The translations under genes were made by a program, and so were the position numbers. Source: Deinococcus sp. AJ005 (lineage in GTDB: Bacteria; Deinococcota; Deinococci; Deinococcales; Deinococcaceae). From it: a DNA stretch of 64,000 nt. Location: the NCBI RefSeq assembly GCF_009017495.1, contig NZ_CP044990.1:1693001-1757000 (forward strand), written 5' to 3'. The notes below the pieces were generated by a model. That model ran no database searches, was not told the origin of the DNA, and worked only from the letters and a program-made list of their open reading frames with translations. Positions 20,640-30,400 of the stretch are shown here, in pieces. How positions within the stretch are numbered: position 1 is the stretch's first letter; each line of letters opens with the position of its first letter.

Positions 20640-21712
20640 TTGTCGCCCTTAACGCGTTCGTGGCCCGTTTCACCCAGTTGTTCTTTCATGGAACCGTCGC
20701 CCTGATTTTTTCCTCTGGATGAGGGGATATTTTGTGGCGCGGCCATGCTGGGGTGATCGCCCGGCTGAACTTCGGGCACGAAGCCTTCCTTCTTGGGTGT
20801 TTCCAGGGTCTTGACCGCGTGACCCCCGAAGGCGCGGCGCATGGCCGAGAGCATCTGCCCGGCATAGCTGGTCTCCTGCTGGCTGCGGAAGCGCATCTGC
20901 GTGGCCAGGGTCATAACCGGTGTGGGCACGCCCTGCTCGATGCTGTCGATGATGGTCCAGCGTCCCTCACCACTGTCGGCCACGTAATCCGAGAGCTGAT
21001 CGAAGTCTGCCGAATTCTTAAGGGCCTCGGCAGTCAGGTCCAGCAGCCAAGAGCGGATGACCGAGCCATAGCGCCACAGTTCGGCGATCTGGGCCATATC
21101 CAGTCCAAATTCTTCCTTGTGGCGCATGAGTTCAAAGCCCTCGGCGTAGGACTGCATCATGCCGTACTCGATGCCGTTGTGGACCATCTTGACGTAGTGG
21201 CCGGAACCCGACGGTCCCATGCGGCCCCAGCCCTGGGTGGGCGTGGGGGCCAGCACTTCCAGCACCGGGCGCATGCGCTCCACGGCTTCCTCGTGGCCGC
21301 CCACCATCATGGCGTAACCCTCCGAGAGGCCCCAGACGCCGCCGGAGGTGCCCACGTCCACCATATGGATGCCTTTCGCACCCAGTTCCTCGGCGCGGCG
21401 CATGGTGTCCTTAAAGTTGGAGTTGCCGCCGTCCACCACGATGTCGCCGGGGGCCAGACGCTCCCCCAGATCATCGATCACCGACTGCGTGATCTTGCCG
21501 GACGGCACCATCACCCACACGGCGCGACTGCCGGGTTCGCCCAGCGCCGCGATCAATTCGTCCATCGTGCGGGCGCCCTTCGCGCCCTGCTTCTCGATCA
21601 GGGCGACGCTGTCCTCGCTGCGGTCATAGCCCACCACTTCCTGGCCGCCGCGTGTCAGTCGCAGAACCATGTTGCCGCCCATCTTGCCCAGGCCGATCAT
21701 TCCCATTTTCAT
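20636..21712 (-). CDS. gnd: 6-phosphogluconate dehydrogenase, short decarboxylating type, with polar C-terminal tail
   Basis: Oxidatively decarboxylates 6-phosphogluconate to ribulose 5-phosphate. Rossmann start [13 protein letters not shown], substrate-site [19 protein letters not shown], and [19 protein letters not shown] identify the family; about 300 residues before the tail fits the GndA/YqeC-like short form, often NAD-dependent. The last 50 or so residues (from about 307) are polar and look disordered. SD GGAGG precedes the ATG at 21712. First gene of the operon. Confidence 0.93.
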
Positions 21713-21909
21713 AGCGTTTACCTCCGGGTGTGGGAACCGCTTCCAAAAATCCTCTCCAGCAGTTCCCGATGTCGCTCTCACTTTTCAGAAAGCATGATAC
21801 GCGCGCCCTTTCTTGGGAGAAACTTGGGCTGATCTTCATTGCGGCGGGCGTGACCCGTTTCACGGCGCTGAGCGTGTTTCAGGGGGCAATAGACCACCTC
21901 TGGGGGTGA

Positions 21910-21915
21910 TAACTT
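21910..21915 (+). promoter_or_regulatory. -10 box TAACTT of mqnC (leaderless spacing)
   Basis: TAACTT, then six bases, then ATG at 21922. No SD is present. Confidence 0.5.
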
Positions 21916-21921
21916 GACCGC

Positions 21922-23118
21922 ATGACCGCCCTTTCCCCCACTTCACCTGCCCAGGCATTGGGAACACAGATGCTGGACAAGGCCGCGCGCGGCGAACGCC
22001 TGAATGCCGCCGAGATCGAGGCGCTGTATGGACTGCCGCTTCCAGAAGTCGCCGGAGTCGCCAACGCCCTGCGCCTGGACCGCCGTGACCCGGATACCGT
22101 GACCTTTCTGATCGACCGCAACATCAATTACACCAACGTCTGCAACGTGGGCTGTAACTTCTGCGCCTTTTACCGCACCAAGCGCCAGAAAGACAGCTAC
22201 ACGCTGGACTACCAGGAAATCAGCGCCAAGATCGTGGAACTGGAAGAGGTGGGCGGCACCCGCATCCTGATGCAGGGCGGCGTGAACCCGGAGCTGGGGC
22301 TGGACTACTACACCGGGCTGCTGCGCCACATCAAGGCGAATCATCCCACGATTCGCATTGATGCCTTCTCGCCTGAAGAAGTGCTGTTCATGGAAAAGAA
22401 TTTCGGGATGAGTCTGGACGCGCTGCTGGACACGCTGATCGAGGCTGGGCTGGACGGGTTGCCGGGGGCGGGCGGCGAGATTCTGGAAGACGACGTGCGC
22501 GCCCGCGCTGCCCCCGCCCGCATCCGCAGCGAGGACTGGTTCCGCATCATCGACGCGGCCCAAAGCAAGGGGCTGTATACGATTGCCACAATGGTGATCG
22601 GCTTCGGCGAGACCTTCGCGCAGCGCACCAGCCACCTGCTGAAGCTCCGTGAGCAGCAGGACAAGGCCAACCACGATTACAACGGGAACGGCTTCTCGGG
22701 CTTTGCCATGTGGACGCTGCAAACCGAATACACCCGCCTGCACGGCAAGGCTCCCGGCGCAACCGCGCACGAGTACCTGCAACAACTGGCCGTGGCCCGC
22801 ATCGCACTGGACAACTTCGCCAACATTCAGGCGTCGTGGCCCGCGCAGGGCTTCAAGGTGGCGCAGGCCGCGCTGTATTACGGCGCAAACGATCTGGGGT
22901 CCACCATGCTGGAGGAAAACGTGGTCTCGGCGGCGGGGGGCGGCGGACGCCACAAGGCCACCGTGCGCGAACTGGTGCGGATCGCGGTGGACGCCGGATT
23001 CACCCCGGCCATCCGCAACAGCCGCTTCGAGATCATCGAATGGCCCGACGTGCAGGCCGCACTGGGCCGACACGAGTCCAACCCCGAAGAAGCCCGCGCG
23101 GTTGGGGCGGCTGGTTAA
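21922..23118 (+). CDS. mqnC: Cyclic dehypoxanthinyl futalosine synthase MqnC (radical SAM)
   Basis: Radical SAM enzyme of the futalosine route to menaquinone; it cyclises dehypoxanthine futalosine. The cluster motif is CNVGCNFCAFYR (Cys74, Cys78, Cys81), followed by LMQGGVNPELGLDYY, FSPEEVLFM, GLPGAGGEIL and MVIGFGET, in the order found in MqnC. MqnE and the F420 enzyme CofH are relatives; CAFYR and overall fit favour MqnC. At 398 residues it is normal. The MTA/SAH nucleosidase at 58086 could supply the futalosine hydrolase step. Confidence 0.92.
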   Translation: MTALSPTSPAQALGTQMLDKAARGERLNAAEIEALYGLPLPEVAGVANALRLDRRDPDTVTFLIDRNINYTNVCNVGCNFCAFYRTKRQKDSYTLDYQEISAKIVELEEVGGTRILMQGGVNPELGLDYYTGLLRHIKANHPTIRIDAFSPEEVLFMEKNFGMSLDALLDTLIEAGLDGLPGAGGEILEDDVRARAAPARIRSEDWFRIIDAAQSKGLYTIATMVIGFGETFAQRTSHLLKLREQQDKANHDYNGNGFSGFAMWTLQTEYTRLHGKAPGATAHEYLQQLAVARIALDNFANIQASWPAQGFKVAQAALYYGANDLGSTMLEENVVSAAGGGGRHKATVRELVRIAVDAGFTPAIRNSRFEIIEWPDVQAALGRHESNPEEARAVGAAG

Positions 23119-23121
23119 AGA

Positions 23122-23550
23122 GTGCTGGCGCTGGCCGTCGTTATCTGTGAGAGCGGTCCAACCGAAACGCAGGAGCATTCGCTCCCGGCCACGCGGGTTT
23201 CAGCCGCGGCGGAGGCCGGGGAACTGCTGGTGCCCGAAGACCCCAGCCCCTGGCAGGCCGAGGCCCGCTTCATGGTCAACAACGCCGACGAACTGCTAGA
23301 GCTTTTGGAGGTCTCAGGCGTGGCGGGCCGCCCGCACCCCCCGCAACTCAGCACGCTGGTCAGCGCCGATCTGCTGTTCGAGGACGGCGACATCACCGGG
23401 AAAACCTGGCTGACGCGCCCTGATCTGTCCCGGATGCAACCCCATGCCACGCCGGAATTGAAAGGGCGAATCAATGCCTGGGACGCCTTCGCGGGGGCGC
23501 TGGAAAATGCTGGACAGGCCAGTCGCCTGATCATCTGGTTTATCCGCTGA
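23122..23550 (+). CDS. Hypothetical protein
   Basis: 142 residues from a GTG at 23122, three bases after mqnC and probably co-transcribed. Family not recognised. It is soluble and acidic, with MVNNADELLELLEVSG in the middle and a hydrophobic C-terminus (LIIWFIR). Its end overlaps the convergent GNAT gene by 11 bases. Codon use is like that of its neighbours. Confidence 0.6.
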   Translation: MLALAVVICESGPTETQEHSLPATRVSAAAEAGELLVPEDPSPWQAEARFMVNNADELLELLEVSGVAGRPHPPQLSTLVSADLLFEDGDITGKTWLTRPDLSRMQPHATPELKGRINAWDAFAGALENAGQASRLIIWFIR

Positions 23551-24061
23551 TCTGATCCGTTTTACCGTTCAGGAGCAATTCCACGAAGGCCAGATCCAGC
23601 CAGCGCCCGAATTTGCGCCCCACCTGCCGGAAATGCGCCACCTGCACGAAGCCCAGCCGCGCATGAAAGGCCAGACTGCCCGCATTGTCGGCGGCCACTC
23701 CACCTACCATGACGTGAAAGCCTCTGGTGCTGGCGTCTTCAATTAGTGCGGTCATCAGGAGCGTTCCCAGGCCCGCGCCACGCAGGCCGTCACGGATATA
23801 GACGCTGTGTTGCACCGTGCCAGCATAGCCGGGCTTCTCACGGAAGGGGCCGTAGGTGGCCCAGCCGATGATCTCGTCTGCATCTTCCAACACGAGGATG
23901 GGCCAGCCTGCCGCCCGCTTATGGTCAAACCACGCCAGCCGGGTGGTCAGCGAAACAGGTTCCAGGTCATATGAGGCGGTGGTGTGCCACACGGCATAGT
24001 TGTAAATCTCCAGCGTGGCGGGAATGTCGGCGCGGGTTGCGGGGCGAACGACGGGCAGCAT
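23540..24061 (-). CDS. GNAT N-acetyltransferase (phosphinothricin/methionine-sulfone acetyltransferase-like)
   Basis: 173 residues. PVVRPATRADIPATLEIYNYAV at the start, WATYGPFREKPGYAGTVQHSVYI, acetyl-CoA loop RGAGLGTLLMTALI and NAGSLAFHARLGFVQVAHFRQVGRKFG are typical of the Pat/YncA group. Such enzymes acetylate glutamate-analogue amines. The start overlaps the stop of the upstream membrane-protein gene (TGATG), so the two are co-translated. Confidence 0.9.
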   Translation of the reverse strand: MLPVVRPATRADIPATLEIYNYAVWHTTASYDLEPVSLTTRLAWFDHKRAAGWPILVLEDADEIIGWATYGPFREKPGYAGTVQHSVYIRDGLRGAGLGTLLMTALIEDASTRGFHVMVGGVAADNAGSLAFHARLGFVQVAHFRQVGRKFGRWLDLAFVELLLNGKTDQISG

Positions 24062-24993
24062 CAGACCTTGAGATCGTCTGCGTTCCGGGCATCCGCCGAC
24101 TTGCCGAAGCGGTCTTCCAAAAAGCGCTTGTGGGTCAGCATCTCGCGCCCGCCCGCCATCAACGTGGTGTCGATGATGCCCTGCACCGCGTCCAGCAGCA
24201 GATCGAGCTGTTCGCGCAGCAGATCACGGCCCGTCTTGCCGTCCTCAATGATGGCCGTGTCGGCACGGGTAGGCGGCAGCTTCAGGTAGGCGTTGACGGC
24301 GGTGGGCACGTACTCCTCGCGGATGGCGCGTGCTAAATACTCAGCTTCGCTGCCCTGCTGGCCCAGCCCGTGCAAATGCGTCAGCGCTTCTTTTGTCCGC
24401 AGGTTCAGCGCGATCAGTTGCGCGCGGGCCTCGCCGGGCAGGCGGCTGTCGCGCATCCAATCCGTGTAGGGTTCAGGAGCGGGCGCGGCAATTTTGGAGA
24501 GGGGAACCTTGCCCTGGGCCTGCGCTGCCGGAACCACCACTTTCTCCTTTTCGCCAAACCACGAGCCGAATGAAAAGCCCCCGGCGTGTTCGGGCAGTTC
24601 GGCGGGCGACTTGCCTTCTTCGACAGATTTGCTGCCCCGTCCCATGTACGAGAAGGCGGCAGTGAACAGCCAGATCATGAACATGATCGCCAGTGGATAG
24701 ATCATCCAGCTCGCGCCTCCCAGCATGAAGAAGCCTGAGGCCACCAGCGCCGCCAGCAACGCGGGCCAGCGCTTCTGCCAGTGGCCGAACGCGGTGGACC
24801 CGAAATAGCCCAGCAGCATCCCCGCCGCCGGATGTACGTCCCAGTCGGCACCCAGCACCGCCAGCAGCAGCAGCAGAGATGAGGCGAAAGCCACCGCCTC
24901 CCACTGCTGCCCGCGTCTAGAGAACAGCACCGAGGCGAACAGGGCCAGTGCCATTCCCGCCGCTGGATGAACGATCCAGGCGATAGCCTCCAT
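24061..24993 (-). CDS. Unknown membrane protein with repeated WxxHPAAGM helices
   Basis: 310 residues, family not recognised. The N-terminal 120 residues hold about five TM segments in which a unit is repeated: [26 protein letters not shown] and [14 protein letters not shown] charged linker follows (about 125-185), then a helical cytosolic domain with [17 protein letters not shown] and [21 protein letters not shown] is eight bases before the ATG at 24993. In-frame sequence further upstream (to 25875) runs antisense to the dehydrogenase gene and is not accepted. Confidence 0.72.
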   Translation of the reverse strand: MEAIAWIVHPAAGMALALFASVLFSRRGQQWEAVAFASSLLLLLAVLGADWDVHPAAGMLLGYFGSTAFGHWQKRWPALLAALVASGFFMLGGASWMIYPLAIMFMIWLFTAAFSYMGRGSKSVEEGKSPAELPEHAGGFSFGSWFGEKEKVVVPAAQAQGKVPLSKIAAPAPEPYTDWMRDSRLPGEARAQLIALNLRTKEALTHLHGLGQQGSEAEYLARAIREEYVPTAVNAYLKLPPTRADTAIIEDGKTGRDLLREQLDLLLDAVQGIIDTTLMAGGREMLTHKRFLEDRFGKSADARNADDLKV

Positions 24994-25147
24994 CAGAATT
25001 GCTCCGCCGTCATGCCCCAGCCTACTGCTCTGGCAAGGCGAAAGAATGGGAAAGCACAGTTTGAAAGCCAAACCAGCCCCGCCTCTAAAGATTGCACCGC
25101 GTTCAATTTCAGACATTGACCCGGCCATTGCGTCTAGCCTGTACAGA

Positions 25148-26032
25148 ATGAGAACTGCCGCATTTCTGGGCTTGGGCGCGATGGGCGTGCCGATGGCCGC
25201 CGCGCTGGGCCGCCGCGCCGCCGAAACCGGGGGCCGCCTGCTGGTCTGGAACCGCCATATGGAAAGGGCGCAGGCACACGCCGCCGAGTACGGCACGCAG
25301 GCCGCCACCCTGGAGGAACTCGGGCAGGCCGGGCTGATCTTTACCTGCCTGCCCACCAGCGCCGACGTGGACGAGGTGATCGGGCAACTGGAGGCGCACC
25401 TCAAACCCGGTACGGTCTGGGTGGACTGCACCAGCGGCCACCCGGACGCGGCACATGCACAGCGCGCACGCCTGCTGGAACGCGGCGTGCGGTTTCTGGA
25501 CGCCCCGGTCAGCGGCGGCGTGAACGGCGCAGTCGCGGCCAACCTGACCGTGATGCTCGGTGGCCCGGCGGACGAGGTGGAGGCGGTGCGCGGCGAACTG
25601 GCCTTCGCGGGCAAGATCGTGCATGTGGGCGATACCGGGGCGGGCTTCGCGGTCAAGGCGGTCAACAACGCGCTGTTGGCCGTCAACTTGTGGGCAGCGG
25701 GCGAGGGACTGGCCGTTCTCGGCAAGGGCGGGGTAGATGTGGGCGCGGCGCTGGAGGTCATCAACGCCAGCAGCGGGCGCAGCAACGCCACCGAGAACCT
25801 GATCCCCACCCGCGTGCTGACCCGCGCCTTTCCGCCCACCTTCGGGCTGGGGCTGCTGGCGAAAGATACGGGCATTGCGATGGACGTGGTACACGCAGTG
25901 AAGGGCAGCGCCCCCGTACTGGCGCAGGTGGACGCCCTGACCCGCGCCGCCGCGCAGTTGATCGGCCCGGATCAGGACCACACCGCCATGCTGAAACTGG
26001 TGGAGCAGATGAACGCACAGGAGATCAAATGA
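25148..26032 (+). CDS. NAD(P)-dependent beta-hydroxyacid dehydrogenase family protein
   Basis: 294 residues: Rossmann start [18 protein letters not shown], substrate-site [24 protein letters not shown], catalytic lysine region [24 protein letters not shown], and a C-terminal helical domain. This is the HIBADH/tartronate-semialdehyde reductase/GLYR family; substrate is open. A TAGCCT box (25135-25140) lies seven bases before the ATG, which supports this start over one 102 bases upstream. The following degV gene overlaps by ATGA. Confidence 0.9.
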   Translation: MRTAAFLGLGAMGVPMAAALGRRAAETGGRLLVWNRHMERAQAHAAEYGTQAATLEELGQAGLIFTCLPTSADVDEVIGQLEAHLKPGTVWVDCTSGHPDAAHAQRARLLERGVRFLDAPVSGGVNGAVAANLTVMLGGPADEVEAVRGELAFAGKIVHVGDTGAGFAVKAVNNALLAVNLWAAGEGLAVLGKGGVDVGAALEVINASSGRSNATENLIPTRVLTRAFPPTFGLGLLAKDTGIAMDVVHAVKGSAPVLAQVDALTRAAAQLIGPDQDHTAMLKLVEQMNAQEIK

Positions 26033-26937
26033 CACAGGAAACCGGAAAGCCACCCCAGAAACAACACTTTGCCGTCGCCACCGATGGAGGACTGGACGCC
26101 TTCGAGGGCCTGAACAATGCCGTACCTGTCGCGCCCTTTTCTGTAAATTTCGGAGATAAGAGCTTCCGTACCGACGAGATTTCGCGCGCCGATCTATTCA
26201 GGGAACTGGAGACCAACCCCCAGCACCCCACCAGCAGTCAGCCCACGCCGCAGGAATGGGCCGACGCGATCCGCCAGGCCACCTCGACAACAGATGTGCC
26301 GCAGGTACTCGCCGTGACCATCAGCGCGGGCCTCAGTGGCAGCCGCAACGCCGCCGATCAAGCCAGGAGCGTGGTGGAGGGCGTGGACATCCGCCTGCAC
26401 GATTCCGGCACCCTCAGCGCGGCGCAGGCGTTTCAGGTGCATGCCGCGCAGACGGCTGCGTTGCGGGGCGAGTCACTGGAGACGGCGCTGGAATGGGTCC
26501 GCGCCGTGCAAAAGGAAACCGAGCTGTATTTCACCATCGAAACGCTGGAATACCTGCGCCGGGGCGGGCGCATCGGGCGGGTGCAGGCCACGCTGGGCGG
26601 GCTGCTGAATCTCAAGCCGGTGATCACGGTAGACAAGGCGACGGGGGCATACACCAACGTCAGCCGCGCCCGCAGCTACAAGGGCGGCATCGAGGCAGTG
26701 GGCCAGCAGGTCACCCGGACCTACGGCGAGGGCACGCCCCTGCGCGTGGGTCTGCTGTACGGCACGGTGCGCGAGGACACCGACATGCTGCTGGAACAAC
26801 TCAAGGGGCGGCATCCCATCGTGTGGTCCGGCGCAGTGGGCATCAATCCGGTGCTGAATGTCCACACCGGGCCGCGTGCGCTGGGGGTGGCGGCAGCGCC
26901 GGGCAAGTGGCCGTGGGAGCGGGAAAACCAGAAGTAG
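26029..26937 (+). CDS. DegV-family fatty-acid-binding protein
   Basis: 302 residues with the DegV layout: [48 protein letters not shown], and [33 protein letters not shown]. DegV/FakB proteins hold fatty acids for phosphorylation by FakA; no FakA is in the window. The ATG overlaps the previous stop. The conserved SDS-type motif is here TDGG, slightly unusual. Confidence 0.9.
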   Translation: MTQETGKPPQKQHFAVATDGGLDAFEGLNNAVPVAPFSVNFGDKSFRTDEISRADLFRELETNPQHPTSSQPTPQEWADAIRQATSTTDVPQVLAVTISAGLSGSRNAADQARSVVEGVDIRLHDSGTLSAAQAFQVHAAQTAALRGESLETALEWVRAVQKETELYFTIETLEYLRRGGRIGRVQATLGGLLNLKPVITVDKATGAYTNVSRARSYKGGIEAVGQQVTRTYGEGTPLRVGLLYGTVREDTDMLLEQLKGRHPIVWSGAVGINPVLNVHTGPRALGVAAAPGKWPWERENQK

Positions 26938-26944
26938 GCTGTGT

Positions 26945-28411
26945 TCAGGGCTGACCAAACGGGAGAATCCCATCAGCGGCGGTCTCCCCTTTCAGCCAGC
27001 CCAGCACGGCGGAGCGGGCCTCGGGGCGAAAGCCGTAGGCCAGCAGCGCGGGCGAATCCACGTCCAGCACGGCGTAGGGGTTGTACAGCGAGATGTGGAG
27101 GTCCGGCTGGACACCGATCAGTGCTGGGTGAAGATGACGGGCGATGGTGGTCAGAATGACTGGATTTCCCAGGGCGCGGGCAGCGTTCCAGTCAATCTGG
27201 TCCGGCGTCTCGAAGGGCATGAGGGTGACCTCGTAGATCTGCTCCAGTTCGCGGGCCAGCGTTTCGGCGTCCGCTCCGGCCTCGCTGACGGTTTCGCGCA
27301 CAGGCTGGCGGTGCGCGATCAGGGTGATGTGGGAACCGGGTGGTGGGGCCACGGGGTTGCGGTAGGCCGTTAACCCGCGCGCCCAGGCACGGCGAAACAG
27401 CTCTGCATCATCCTGTGGGTTCAGCGAGATGTCTGCCGCCGCTGGATACTGCCGGGCCAGCCTGTGCAACCGCTCCAGACTGGCTTCCATTTGCGGGCGG
27501 TTCAGACGGCCTTCCAGCGCCGCAGCGATGGCCTCCAGCGTCGCCACCTGCGCTTCACGGCGGCCCAGGGCCATCACCAGATCAGCGCCAGCCTCCAGCG
27601 CCAGCACCCCGGCCTCGCCGCGCCCGTAGTTGTCGTCGATGGCCTTCATGCCCATGCTGTCGGTAACAGTCACGCCCTCAAATCCCCATTCCTGCCGCAA
27701 TAGTCCAGTCAGAATCCGGCGGGACAGGGTGGCCGGGTACTGCTCATCCAGCGCGGGATAGATGATGTGGGCGGTCATGACGGCGGGGGTCTGGGGCAGC
27801 AAATCACGGAAGGGGGCCAACTCGGTGGCGTCCAGTTCGGCGCGGTTCTTATCCACGCGCGGCAGGGCCAGATGGCTGTCCACACGCGTATCGCCGTGGC
27901 CCAGAAAGTGTTTGACACAGGCAGCCACCCCCGCCTCAGCGTAGCCAGCCAGCGCCGCCCGCCCATGCCGCGTGACCAGCTCAGCGTCCCCGCCAAACGC
28001 CCGCTCGCCAATGACCGGATTGGCCGGACTGACATTCACGTCCAGCACGGGCGCAAAATTCCAGTTGATGCCCACACTGCGGAGTTGACGGGCCAGCCCT
28101 GCCGAAACCTCCCGCGTCAATGCCGTGTCGTTCGCTGCACCCAGACCCATCGCAGACGGGGCGAAGGGCCAGAATTCGGGGCGAAGAATTGCGCCGCCTT
28201 CGTGGTCCAGGGCAATCAGGGCGTCCTCGCCCAGCACTTCCCGCAAGTCGGCGCACAACTGGCGCAACTGCCCCGCCGACTCGATGTTTTTGCCGAACAG
28301 ACAAACGCTGTGGACGCCGTACTTTTTGAGGTGCGCAACGGTGTCGGCATCCAAGACAGGACCGGGGATATCCACCATTGCGAATGCGCCGGGCAGGGGT
28401 TGGGCAGTCAT
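26945..28411 (-). CDS. nagZ: Glycoside hydrolase family 3 beta-N-acetylhexosaminidase
   Basis: 488 residues. The GH3 catalytic domain shows [28 protein letters not shown] (NagZ-type KHFxGHGDT loop with the acid/base histidine and aspartate) and [10 protein letters not shown] with the nucleophile aspartate. NagZ removes GlcNAc from muropeptides in peptidoglycan recycling. After about residue 340 there is a further C-terminal domain not found in short NagZ enzymes; long forms are known. No signal peptide, so cytosolic. It ends seven bases from convergent degV. Confidence 0.9.
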   Translation of the reverse strand: MTAQPLPGAFAMVDIPGPVLDADTVAHLKKYGVHSVCLFGKNIESAGQLRQLCADLREVLGEDALIALDHEGGAILRPEFWPFAPSAMGLGAANDTALTREVSAGLARQLRSVGINWNFAPVLDVNVSPANPVIGERAFGGDAELVTRHGRAALAGYAEAGVAACVKHFLGHGDTRVDSHLALPRVDKNRAELDATELAPFRDLLPQTPAVMTAHIIYPALDEQYPATLSRRILTGLLRQEWGFEGVTVTDSMGMKAIDDNYGRGEAGVLALEAGADLVMALGRREAQVATLEAIAAALEGRLNRPQMEASLERLHRLARQYPAAADISLNPQDDAELFRRAWARGLTAYRNPVAPPPGSHITLIAHRQPVRETVSEAGADAETLARELEQIYEVTLMPFETPDQIDWNAARALGNPVILTTIARHLHPALIGVQPDLHISLYNPYAVLDVDSPALLAYGFRPEARSAVLGWLKGETAADGILPFGQP

Positions 28412-28553
28412 GGACCGCAGGGTAACGCCCCGGAACGCAGACGGGGTGCAGATGAGGAAGCCAGACAACTTCTCAGGCAAGTGGCTTGACGGGGCGCTAG
28501 ATTCACCGCATCAACCCCCAATCCATCCTCTTCGTTTGCCCAGGAGCCAACCC

Positions 28554-29807
28554 ATGAAAAAACTGCCCGTCCGTTCCGCCCTGCTGACCGCCGCCCTGCT
28601 CGCCACCGCCTCTGCTGGGATGGCAAACGCACAGAAGACCCAGTTGGAGTTCTGGACCATCAGCCTCGCGCCGCTGTTCAACGACGAGATGAACCGACTG
28701 GTCACGCAATTCGAGAAGGAAAACCCCAACGTGTCTCTGAAGTGGGTGGACGTGCCCAGCAACGCGATGGAGCAGAAGTTGCTGGCCGCTGTCGCCTCGG
28801 GCCGCCCACCTGCTGCCGTGAACCTGTCCTCGGACATGGCGGTGAAGCTGGTACAGCAGGGCGCGCTGGAACCGCTCACGCTGGACGCGGCGGCCAAGAA
28901 GCTGTATTTCGAGTCCCCGCTGTCCACCTTCACTTTCGACGGCAAGGTGATGGGCGTGCCGTGGTACTGGGCACCCAAGGTGGTGGCGTACAACACCGAC
29001 ATCTTCAAGAAGGCCGGGCTGGACCCCAACAACCCGCCGCGCACCATCCAGACCATCATCGCCGCCGCCAAACAGATCAAGGACAAGACCGGGATGTACG
29101 GCTTCATGCCCAACATCGGCGGCATCAACATGCTGTACCTGTTTCAGGAAGCGGGCCTGCCCATCCTGGACAAGAGTGGCAACAAGGCCGTGTTCAACAG
29201 CCCTGAACACATCAAACTGGTGCAGCAGTACGTCGATCTGTTCAAGGCAGGCTACATCCCGGAAGACACCATGCGCCGGGGCTACACCGCCGCCACCGAG
29301 TTGTACTCGTCGGGCAAGCTGGGCATGCTGATCACCGGGCCGCAGTTCATCATCCGCGTGGAAAACGACAACAAGGCCATTTACAACCTGACCAAAGTTG
29401 CGCCGTACCCGATCAATCTCGCGGGCAACGTGATCCACACGCCGCTGATGGGGTTCACCGTGCCCAAGGGAACGAAAGACAAGGCGCTGGCGCAGAAACT
29501 GGCGCTGTTCCTGACCAACGACGCCAACCAGCTCCAGTTCAGCAAGGTCACCAAGACCACCTTCCCCAGCACGGTCAAGTCCAGCACCGACAAGTTTTTC
29601 AAGCAGGGCGGCGACTCGGCCATCGATCAGGGCAAGCTGGTGGCCAGCACGGAGCTGAAGAAGGCCAAGGACCTGACCCTGAATTACCCGGACGCCAGCA
29701 AATTGAACAAGGTCTTCAAGGACAACATTGAGGGGGCAATGGCCGGGCAGAAAACCGTCAAGGCCGCGCTGGACGACATTGTAAAAGCCTGGAACGCCAG
29801 CCTCTGA
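28554..29807 (+). CDS. Extracellular solute-binding protein, sugar ABC type (family 1)
   Basis: 417 residues with a Sec signal (MKKLPVRSALLTAALLATASAGMANAQ). LEFWTISLAPLFNDEMNRLV, GKVMGVPWYWAPKVVAYN, and a C-terminal DDIVKAWNASL are characteristic of sugar-binding lipoprotein or periplasmic proteins of the MalE/UgpB type. No sugar permeases are adjacent, so it must use a transporter elsewhere. The gene is divergent from nagZ, consistent with amino-sugar or oligosaccharide uptake (inference). SD AGGAG precedes the ATG. Confidence 0.92.
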   Translation: MKKLPVRSALLTAALLATASAGMANAQKTQLEFWTISLAPLFNDEMNRLVTQFEKENPNVSLKWVDVPSNAMEQKLLAAVASGRPPAAVNLSSDMAVKLVQQGALEPLTLDAAAKKLYFESPLSTFTFDGKVMGVPWYWAPKVVAYNTDIFKKAGLDPNNPPRTIQTIIAAAKQIKDKTGMYGFMPNIGGINMLYLFQEAGLPILDKSGNKAVFNSPEHIKLVQQYVDLFKAGYIPEDTMRRGYTAATELYSSGKLGMLITGPQFIIRVENDNKAIYNLTKVAPYPINLAGNVIHTPLMGFTVPKGTKDKALAQKLALFLTNDANQLQFSKVTKTTFPSTVKSSTDKFFKQGGDSAIDQGKLVASTELKKAKDLTLNYPDASKLNKVFKDNIEGAMAGQKTVKAALDDIVKAWNASL

Positions 29808-29874
29808 GGATCTGGACGGCCATCGGGGGTGTTCGGGGTGGCCCGGATGCTCCCGGCTTTTTGATGGTGATGGT

Positions 29875-30399
29875 ATGAGGCTGGTGAAGCGCAAAGTTGT
29901 GCTTCAGATCACGGTTGACGGCTATCAGTTTCCTGAACTGGAAAACGTCCGATGGGACTCGGACTGGCTCAACTTGCGAATCAGCCTAGCTCTCGGTGAT
30001 TTCCATTGGGAGAAGGTTGACCCGTCGTTGACGACGTTTGAGGTGCAGTGGTTGATGGACTGGATGGAGGAAGTCGCAGCTAACGCCGAAGTGTTTCGTA
30101 GCTGGCGTTCAGAACGACTCACCAGCCGGATTTTCTTCACGGAGCCTAATCTAGGATTTGAAGCACTCTCAGGCTCTTACGAGGGAGCAGCGCTCACCTT
30201 GCGCCTTTATCTGGCAGCCGAGAATTTGCCGACGTTCCAGGACAAACTTTCTGGCTACGATTCGAGCAAGGATATACAGGAAGTGTGGCTGGATTTGCCC
30301 GTTGAGGCCAGTGATCTTCAGGACGCGGCGCAATCGCTTCAGCGCCAGCTCGCCGAGTTTCCTGTTCGCGTGGGTCTGCCACCAAAATTGAAGGAGTGA
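29875..30399 (+). CDS. Small W-rich protein resembling WapI-type immunity proteins
   Basis: 174 residues, lower in GC than its neighbours. DSDWLNLRISLALGDFHWEK followed by DPSLTTFEVQWLMDWMEEVA matches, from memory, the layout of small proteins annotated as WapI-family immunity proteins or similar DUFs; no toxin gene is next to it. The stop lies one base before the GH20 start and holds its SD (AAGGAG), so the two genes are coupled. Base composition suggests transfer. Moderate confidence for family, low for function. Confidence 0.65.
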   Translation: MRLVKRKVVLQITVDGYQFPELENVRWDSDWLNLRISLALGDFHWEKVDPSLTTFEVQWLMDWMEEVAANAEVFRSWRSERLTSRIFFTEPNLGFEALSGSYEGAALTLRLYLAAENLPTFQDKLSGYDSSKDIQEVWLDLPVEASDLQDAAQSLQRQLAEFPVRVGLPPKLKE

Positions 30400-30400
30400 C

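Noticed and set aside
25000..25875. Upstream extension of the minus-strand membrane-protein gene
   Set aside because: The extension is antisense to a clear dehydrogenase gene; SD and hydrophobic start fit ATG 24993.
28486..28503. TTGACG and TAGATT before the sugar-binding protein gene as a promoter
   Set aside because: They are only six bases apart, so they cannot be a -35/-10 pair.
29808..29874. Possible terminator after the sugar-binding protein gene
   Set aside because: A T-run is present (29859-29863), but the GC-rich bases before it do not give a convincing single stem.
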